Shown in pieces: positions 57,927 to 64,000 of a stretch of 64,000 nt of DNA; position 1 is the first letter of the stretch; the number at the start of each line of letters is the position of its first letter. Position numbers and translations under genes: made by a program. Source of the DNA: Paracamarosporium sp. OC-R06-R3 (taxonomy: Eukaryota; Ascomycota; Dothideomycetes; Pleosporales; Didymosphaeriaceae); NCBI GenBank assembly GCA_019828545.1, contig JACVRA010000436.1, positions 1-64,000 on the forward strand. The letters run 5' to 3'. The notes under the pieces are model-generated. The model had not been told where the DNA came from. It did not search any database and worked only from the letters and a program-made list of their open reading frames with translations.

Positions 57927-59519
57927 ATGCCCCACGCCACCACGTACGACGTCGTCATCGCAGGCGCCGGCCCCGTAGGCCTCCTGCTCGCGTGCGAATT
58001 GGCGCTCGCGCGAGCCTCTGTGCTCGTGCTCGAGAAGAACGCCTCCCTGGATGACCCCTGGCGCGACGGCCCGCTGGGCTTCCGCCTCCTGTCCCACGGC
58101 TCCACCGAGATCCTGTACCGCCGCGGTATCCTGGACAAGGTCATCGCGCGGGAATTGACGCCGGGCGAGACGACGTTGTCGGGGGGCACGCCTGAGGCGG
58201 GTGCCGGCGCGAAGAGGCTGAGGAGGCCTGGCGATTTCCCTGTTGCGAGTCACTTTGCGGGGATTCTGGTCATGAGTAAGGATGTGGATTGGAGTGTGTG
58301 GAGGGAGGTTTTGCCTGGCCCGAGTGCGTTTGGTGGGGCGCTGAAACAGGGACAGCTTGTGGGTGTGTTGTGGGAGCGGGCGAAGGAGCTGGGGGTGGAG
58401 GTGAGGCTGGGGTGGGAGGTGAAGAGGTTCGAGGAGGCTGGGTCAGAGGTCAAGGTGTGGGCTGCGAAGGGGGAGGGCGAAGAGGAGTTTGAGGCTAAGT
58501 ATCTAGTTGGTGCGGATGGCGGGAGGAGCTTCGTGAGACAGCATGGAGGGTTTGCTATGGAGGGGAACGAGGCGAGCTGGACGGGGTACATGGCTGATTG
58601 CGAGCTTGAGGCTAAGTCGAGGGAGGCGCTCACGCCGGGCTTCCATCGCACGCAGAGGGGCGCATACGCAAGTAGGCATCCTACTACTTTCGTCCTCGAC
58701 TTCGACAACAAGGGCGATGCAAGCCATACACGACGGCCAGAAGTCACCCGCGAGGTCTTCGAGTCCGTCCTCAGACGCGTGGTGGGGAGGGATGACCTCG
58801 CCGTCGACACATTGAACCTAGGCGGGTCCTTCACCGACCGCGCAAAGCTCGTCACACAATTCCGCCGCGGCCGCGTCCTCCTCGCCGGCGATGCAGCGCA
58901 CATCCACTCGCCGCTCGGCGGTCAGGGCCTAAACCTAGGCCTCGCAGAAGCACTCAATCTAGGCTGGAAACTCGCCGCCGTGGTCAAACGTCTAGCCCCT
59001 GAGGCCCTGCTCGACACATACGAGAAGGAGCGGCAGCCTATTGCCGGCGAGGTCCTCGAGATGATACGCGCACATACGGCCGCCATTGAGCCGGGCTTGC
59101 ATGGCGACGCCGTGTTCAGTCTCGCGAAGCAGATGATTGCGACGCGCGACGGGTCGACGCTGTTCACGGGAAAGCTGATCTGGTTTCATCCTGTGGTTGA
59201 TGTGGGGGGTGGCTGTAAACACTGGCTTGCTGGGAAAAGCGCGCCGGACTTTGAATTTCAAGATGGGACGAGGTTGGGGGAGAAGATGCTGCGCGGGGCG
59301 TGGGTCGTTGTTGATTTTGGCAAGGATGAGGCGGTTAGGGGATGGGTGAAGGAACTGGAAGGATTCGTGTATACGGATGAAGAGGCGGCAGAGATGCTGG
59401 GGATAGGGGTGGCGTTGGTTAGGCCTGATGGCGTGGTTGCTTGGGCCAGGAATGCAGATGAGAAGGATGGGAGTGCATTGGAGGCGTTGAAGGAGGCTAG
59501 GGCGAGATGGCTTGGGTAA
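57927..59519 (+). CDS. FAD-dependent monooxygenase, PHBH/PheA-TetX type
   Basis: Single exon, 530 residues, ATG in the context CACCACCATG. The FAD dinucleotide motif GAGPVG is near residue 14. The DG motif follows as YLVGADGGRSFVR (about 195), and the GD motif as VLLAGDAAHIHSPLGGQGLN (about 320). These define group A flavoprotein hydroxylases, which use NAD(P)H and oxygen. The C-terminal thioredoxin-like part, with AWVVVDFG and ALVRPDGVVAW, matches the longer aromatic-polyketide and rifampicin-type members. It is not of the CcsB Baeyer-Villiger type seen in cytochalasan clusters. It probably hydroxylates the PKS-NRPS product; the substrate is unknown. It is convergent with the regulator gene. 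Confidence 0.9.
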   Translation: MPHATTYDVVIAGAGPVGLLLACELALARASVLVLEKNASLDDPWRDGPLGFRLLSHGSTEILYRRGILDKVIARELTPGETTLSGGTPEAGAGAKRLRRPGDFPVASHFAGILVMSKDVDWSVWREVLPGPSAFGGALKQGQLVGVLWERAKELGVEVRLGWEVKRFEEAGSEVKVWAAKGEGEEEFEAKYLVGADGGRSFVRQHGGFAMEGNEASWTGYMADCELEAKSREALTPGFHRTQRGAYASRHPTTFVLDFDNKGDASHTRRPEVTREVFESVLRRVVGRDDLAVDTLNLGGSFTDRAKLVTQFRRGRVLLAGDAAHIHSPLGGQGLNLGLAEALNLGWKLAAVVKRLAPEALLDTYEKERQPIAGEVLEMIRAHTAAIEPGLHGDAVFSLAKQMIATRDGSTLFTGKLIWFHPVVDVGGGCKHWLAGKSAPDFEFQDGTRLGEKMLRGAWVVVDFGKDEAVRGWVKELEGFVYTDEEAAEMLGIGVALVRPDGVVAWARNADEKDGSALEALKEARARWLG

Positions 59520-59968
59520 GGGGTAGGCGAAGGCCGAGTAGGGGTAGGCGATGGCGGGGTATGAGGCTTGTTTTGGGGCTTTTCTAGCGCGCAGGCTAAC
59601 GCTGGCGGAGTATTAGGCGCCGCTGCTAAGTGCTTGGCTGAATGCTTGTGGTCAACGTGGTGTGATGGGTTTGGAAAACTCACCCGAGCCTTGCACCGAC
59701 CACAAACTGGAAAGAAAGTTTGCGTCTGCAATCGAGATCACCTGATACAGGAGCTTGGGATGCTGGGGCTACTATGGGCAAAGCACTTGGTACACGTTTA
59801 CACATGTAAGCAACAACAATTTTCTGGGGTTAACCCTAACCCAAGGCTCACATAAGAGATGTCGTTAACCGTCCAAGACGCGGGAGTGGCTTTCTCCCGT
59901 GTCGTACCGTACGCAACACAAGACAAGGCGCGGGTGTGGCTTTTTAACGGCGCAGCCCACGCTTAACT
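59520..59968. other. Convergent 3' region with hairpin and telomere-like dimer
   Basis: 449 bp between two stop codons. It contains TAACCCTAACCC at 59831-59842 (two telomere-type units). It also contains a direct repeat of CGGGwGTGGCTTT at 59881 and 59931, and a 6-bp stem / 7-nt loop hairpin at 59881-59899 (CGGGAG...CTCCCG). The hairpin lies about 70 nt past the regulator's stop codon on its transcript. Confidence 0.45.
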
Positions 59969-61135
59969 TCACAACAGTCCCATCCGCTCTCGCAGCGTTC
60001 CCCTTAGCAGCGCAATTACCTCGTGCAGAGCGTGCTCCTGGTCCGTTATCGCACTGAAAACTGACACTGCCTCCTTCTTGAAGCTCGCGGGGAGCGCGCA
60101 TGCAACACACGTGCTTGACGGCCTCTCCAACGCAGCACCCAGGTTATCGCCGGGGCCCACGCACTGCGACTGCGGTGCAGAAGGCAAAGAACTCGGCGAC
60201 GTAGAAGACTGTCCCGGCGGCCGGCAGATTGTGCACAGCCTGAGTGCCGCGTCGCAGTTATGCAGCAGGTCGAGCGTGATGTTAAACGCAGTATAGCTCC
60301 TCATGCACCTCTCGCTCAGCATGTCCATCCCCCTCAGCCTCATGTTCCTGTGGTCCTGCGCGTGCGAGAGCTGCGCCTGGATCTCGTTCCCCATCGGCAG
60401 GTGATCTTTTATGTTGGCGAACGCGTTGAGGTATAGTTTGCGCAGGCTTACGTAGCAGCTCAGTAGCAGTAGCGTCGTCGAGACATCTGTCGCAGATAGC
60501 GGTCTGTTCTGGGAGGACGCCACGAACGCCTGGGAAAGATGCCGGATGTGGCCTATGGGGTAGTCGTCGATGGACTGCGTGCGGATATCACTGCGGAGCA
60601 GCTGGAGACACTCGCCTATTTCGACGGCGAGATTCGCGAGACTGAGCATGCATTGCGCTGAGAGGGTTTCGCGTTGCTCAGAGAAGGGCGGTGAGTGCGT
60701 TGGCCAAAGAGATGCCGTCGACTCGGTGGAGGGCACATCCCAGTCTACCCACGGTAGCTCGGTCCCGACTACGTCCAGCGCATTGGAGTAGCAAAGGGGA
60801 TCGAAGTTCTCAGACGGGATCTCTGTGACGCGCACGCCAATGGATATGGGGCTCCCGTCGCTTTGGGCCGGCCCTTGGTCTTCAACCAGTACGTCTTGGG
60901 CGGGCATGCGGTCGTGAGGGTCAGCGGGGTCCAGGGTGTTGTCTTTGCCGGCGGCAGAGCGTCTGAATGAGTTGTTGCGGCGGCTATACGTGCATGGGAG
61001 TTTTGCCTTTGAGCACCGCTCGCATGGCTCGTGGGACTCGGTGCCGTTGGAGGGGCATTTCAACTTCATGTAGCGGCAGCGGTCACATGAGGAGCGGAAG
61101 GCGAGGAAGTTGTTTGGGTGCGGCTCAATCTCCAT
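59969..61135 (-). CDS. Zn2Cys6 transcription factor, AflR-like, probable pathway regulator
   Basis: Single exon of 388 residues from the ATG at 61135; open sequence further upstream starts with TTG. The N-terminal binuclear zinc cluster CDRCRYMKLKCP...CERCSKAKLPC has the C-x2-C-x6-C-x(n)-C-x2-C-x6-C layout, followed by a basic linker SRRNNSFRRSAAGK. The SCDRCRxxKLKC form and the C-terminal region (LANLAVEIGECLQLL, then helical segments) resemble AflR-type sterigmatocystin/aflatoxin regulators. Such proteins bind CGG- or TCG-based repeats and activate clustered genes. Its position at the right edge of the GC-rich block suggests it controls the PKS-NRPS system; control of the left system is possible but unsupported. 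Confidence 0.9.
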   Translation of the reverse strand: MEIEPHPNNFLAFRSSCDRCRYMKLKCPSNGTESHEPCERCSKAKLPCTYSRRNNSFRRSAAGKDNTLDPADPHDRMPAQDVLVEDQGPAQSDGSPISIGVRVTEIPSENFDPLCYSNALDVVGTELPWVDWDVPSTESTASLWPTHSPPFSEQRETLSAQCMLSLANLAVEIGECLQLLRSDIRTQSIDDYPIGHIRHLSQAFVASSQNRPLSATDVSTTLLLLSCYVSLRKLYLNAFANIKDHLPMGNEIQAQLSHAQDHRNMRLRGMDMLSERCMRSYTAFNITLDLLHNCDAALRLCTICRPPGQSSTSPSSLPSAPQSQCVGPGDNLGAALERPSSTCVACALPASFKKEAVSVFSAITDQEHALHEVIALLRGTLRERMGLL

Positions 61136-62042
61136 CTCTCCCTCCTGCGACCAAATCAAAGATGAGGAGAATGGAAGATACTTCGCTAACTGTGAGACGT
61201 CGAATCGAGCTCGAAGAGGGTCTCACAGTATCCTGGTCGATACTCTTCAAGTCCCGGGTGTAGGGAGCTGTAAAGCGATGGGACCGAGAAGCTTGCACGA
61301 CAGACAATTCTCACGTCAGCTATGCGGTACTATCCGTAGTGCCCCTCTCGTATAACCCCTCTTGTACTCCCCATCTCCAGCTTGCGCGTGGGCTGCCAAC
61401 GCACTGCGACAGTCTCCGGACGAAGTCGTTGAGCCCGTATATCGGGGGTCCCAGATGCCAGGGAGCGCTGCCGTCCCACGCTGTGACTGAAACATGGCTT
61501 TTTCGGTGCTCCCTACGCAAGCACGGGACATCTTCACCGTTCCTGATGCTTGTCAGCAATCGATACTTACCAGAGACAACCCTTCCCTCAGACTGAAGAA
61601 ACACTGGTCAAGTTTCTGACTCCATTCTCGCATGTTTCGCATTGCGATGCACGTAGAACGCAAGCTAGCCTGAGCCAGCTAGCGCCGGCTAAATCATTCC
61701 AGGTCATCGCATTGGGAAAAACATTCTCGCCAAGCATACGCAATGGCGTGTAAACGTGGCGGGATGGCGTAGGAGTGCACATTTTTATGCATGCTTTGTC
61801 TACAGTGTGTAGTACGGTAGGATGACCTTCGTCTTACCAAGAAGGAGTACCTACAGCACGTGCCAACCAAACATCTTCTATACACTTTCTTCTTGAGATG
61901 CCGTCTTTGGATGTTGTCAGCCGCTACTAGTGAGTAATTGAATTACGTAATTGTTTAGCCCTCGTTTTCTTTTTGTTTGTGGTCCGTGCATGGCGAATTC
62001 TCAGCGCTCGTTAAGAGCGCCCCTTGGGCAGCATTCGTAGAC
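61136..62042. other. Intergenic, no gene seen
   Basis: 0.9 kb between the regulator start and the HET pseudogene. Short overlapping frames only. GC content falls again here, marking the right end of the GC-rich block. Confidence 0.5.
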
Positions 62043-63932
62043 CATTAGTCCGACAGAGCGGGTCAAGAGCTCACCAGCAACGAATGTATCTCCAACACGT
62101 TGAAGTCGTCCATATGCAAATCACAGGATACTGATACTTCCCCTGAATGTCGGGCAATGCAGTCTCTACCAAAGTAGTCGATTTGGGTGCCAGGTGGTAG
62201 TCCAAATCGAGATGCCTCGGTTAATGAAATAAGCCAATTCGTCTGATAGCCTCCAATGTATTGTTGATCGGCATCATTGCTGGACATGTGGGCAGATGAT
62301 CGCCAAATTCGGCCATGACTGCACGAAAAGCAATACACACTCGGAATGTGTCAAATGCAATTGGCATCTGGATCGGAATCAAAGGCTATATGGCCTCAGA
62401 TTGCCTTGTGTCCCGATATCTTGGACACTGGAGACCCAATGCCCATCTGATAGTGGATGCGTGAGAGATTGGTACTGAGAAAACTCTTGCCTATCAAAGA
62501 CTAGCTTTGGCTCCATCTCGAGTTCACGCGATTTTTCTGGTGGCCTGAGGCTTTTGAGTGTGGCTGTGGTAAGTGAGTGATCAGGGTCGGAAACTTCGTC
62601 GGTAGGAAAGTCAGGGATGCTAACGCCTTCACGCTTATTGAAAGTATGGGCCGCCGAGAAAATTGATTCGACAACCTCTTCGTGCGATCCAGCTCCACGA
62701 AGGTAGCGAAGCGATGCTGTCAATCCGATGGTCCCCAAACGCATACCAGAAAAGACCGATCTAGATATTTTCCTCCCACAATCCAACATGGTACGTACAC
62801 CTATGTGTCCTAATGATTGCTTTTGCCAGTCCAGCAAGAGCCGATAGAATGCCCGCCTAGAACTCTGGTGCTATAGTCTGGAACTATTGCATACCACGCA
62901 TCGTAGTGGTTGTCTTGGGACCATAGAACTCGATTTGGCATCGGATCTTCGTGTTTCATCCATATGCGTAGGTAGCTGAAGCCGTCAGAATCTTTTTGGA
63001 TATTCGATGAAATCGAATTGACGGTCTCGAATGTCTTGTACTGATTGTAATACAAAGTTCATGATGTCAGGATCCGATTATGAAGGGGTTCCAAGAAGCC
63101 ATCGCCTACGGATTCGATGATCTTCGAACTCCAATGCGTGGTGCGCTGAGACCTGTTCTTCAAGCATCATCTCAATCATCAGCCCTAGCATTATAGCGGC
63201 TACCCACAATAACATAAACATACCAACCACGGGTGTACAGAACCCGAAATGTTCTCTCACCATTGGCGAGAGTCAGGTATGTTGACCCGTCATCTGATTG
63301 ACCTCCTAGGGTGATCTTGATTGTCAATCCACATGGCTTGATGCATCTAGGATCTCTCATAGCTATCACACCACTGTCCACACCGTTTTTGGCTGTTGTA
63401 AATATCGTTAGTGTTGAGGCCTAGGAAATAACACCCATGCTACGGATCTGTTGGAATATCTCTGCGGAAATATCCTGGTGGATACACAATTACCTGTTGG
63501 GCCATGACTCCTCACTGTTCTCACCAAGCCATACTTTTGCAATGACTCCTAGAGTTGCGGTCTCCTATAAGCTTAACAGCTTAGTAAAGGTACAGCATTC
63601 AGTACGCAGCTCTGCTGTGGTACCGACCCACTAGGGTCACACGCTGGGCCAACACAAACTCGGCAGATACACAACGCGACTATCCAGAGCTATTGAAGTC
63701 TAAGTGAGCTAGCGGCGAAGCTGATATCTTTAAACGTTTTCGAAAGTCTATCCAAAGGGATCCCAAGCGTGGTATGCTCGACCAGAATCTGTGTTGTAGT
63801 AATATATTCACAAGTTTCGCCCCATATACAACGCAAGACAACATAAGATTCGTACCTGTTTAATCTATGAACCATTGCAGGACATTGAGGATCACTGATA
63901 TCTTTCATTTGATGAGGAATTTGCCCTTCCAT
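62043..63932 (-). pseudogene. HET-domain gene, inactivated by stops and frameshifts
   Basis: From an ATG at 63932 the minus strand shows HET motifs in order but scattered over frames. They are YVVLRCIWGET, then IPLDRLSKTFKDI (the Y-aLSY-WG and LP-TF-DA motifs), LCIHQDISAEIFQQIRSMG (about 63,430-63,490), STLTIFTTAKNG (about 63,380-63,420) and LYTRGW. Further on come WYAIVPDYSTRVL (the W--IV--YS-R-LT motif), LSALAGLAKAI (about 62,813-62,851), YHVGLWEENI and SLPSWSW (about 62,680-62,730). In-frame stops separate several of these, and the last motifs lie in another frame from the YS-R segment. HET genes act in non-self recognition; this copy cannot encode a full protein as read. The left part to 62043 is C-terminal, with no motif recognised. 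Confidence 0.72.
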
Positions 63933-64000
63933 TCCGAAGTCCTGGCAGACTTAATGCTTCAGCGTACGAGTCCCTAGCTAGTATGTAGCGAGTGCTATGT

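Noticed and set aside
58250..58903. 217-codon open frame opposite the FAD monooxygenase
   Set aside because: Low-complexity shadow of a GC-rich gene; no start context or family motif.
1..64000. tRNA or rRNA genes
   Set aside because: I scanned for tRNA B-box sequences (GGTTCGA-type) with matching stems and for rRNA-like tracts and saw none; a covariance-model search would be decisive.

Overview
This is a stretch of a filamentous ascomycete (Pezizomycotina) chromosome. The evidence is giant iterative PKS and NRPS genes interrupted by canonical GT-AG introns of about 49-75 bp, a fungal Zn2Cys6 regulator, remnants of HET (heterokaryon incompatibility) genes, and a stop-riddled repeat-like coding remnant of the kind RIP mutation leaves. 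A dothideomycete would fit, but nothing in the window proves the class.

Layout. 1-1803: two decayed minus-strand coding remnants. 2834-6631: a cytochrome P450 and, divergent from it, a UbiA-fold membrane protein resembling fungal UbiA-type terpene cyclases. 6913-15140: a complete highly reducing PKS (KS-AT-DH-cMT-ER-KR-ACP) followed by a duplicated scrap of its own 3' end. 16801-29864: a 4,336-residue NRPS with three A domains, transcribed divergently from the PKS. 31336-33043: a second P450. 33179-34058: a HET-gene fragment. 35387-36454: a C-5 sterol desaturase (ERG3 family). 37344-49691: a 4,009-residue PKS-NRPS hybrid with a C-terminal reductase domain. 51175-61135: a GC-rich block of trans-acting enoyl reductase, Fsa2/CghA-type Diels-Alderase, O-methyltransferase-fold protein, MFS transporter, FAD monooxygenase and AflR-type Zn2Cys6 regulator. 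62043-63932: a second HET pseudogene.

Functionally there are two biosynthetic systems side by side. System A (about 2.8-33 kb) pairs a reducing polyketide with a three-amino-acid NRPS, a possible terpene cyclase and two P450s. System B (about 37-61 kb) is a cytochalasan/decalin-type logic: PKS-NRPS plus trans-ER make an amino-acid-capped polyene, the reductase domain probably releases it as an aldehyde, and the Diels-Alderase cyclises it. The OMT-fold protein and the FAD monooxygenase would tailor it, the MFS pump would export it, and the Zn2Cys6 protein would control the set. The sterol desaturase between the systems may be a self-protection copy or a tailoring enzyme.

The most unusual points are these. 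The NRPS has carrier-protein serines replaced at both ends (Thr39 and Leu4277) and a degenerate epimerisation-like domain near its start. A UbiA-type protein sits in a PKS/NRPS locus. The OMT-fold protein has lost the catalytic histidine. There is a sharp GC change near 50.75 kb, between the PKS-NRPS and its presumed partner genes.
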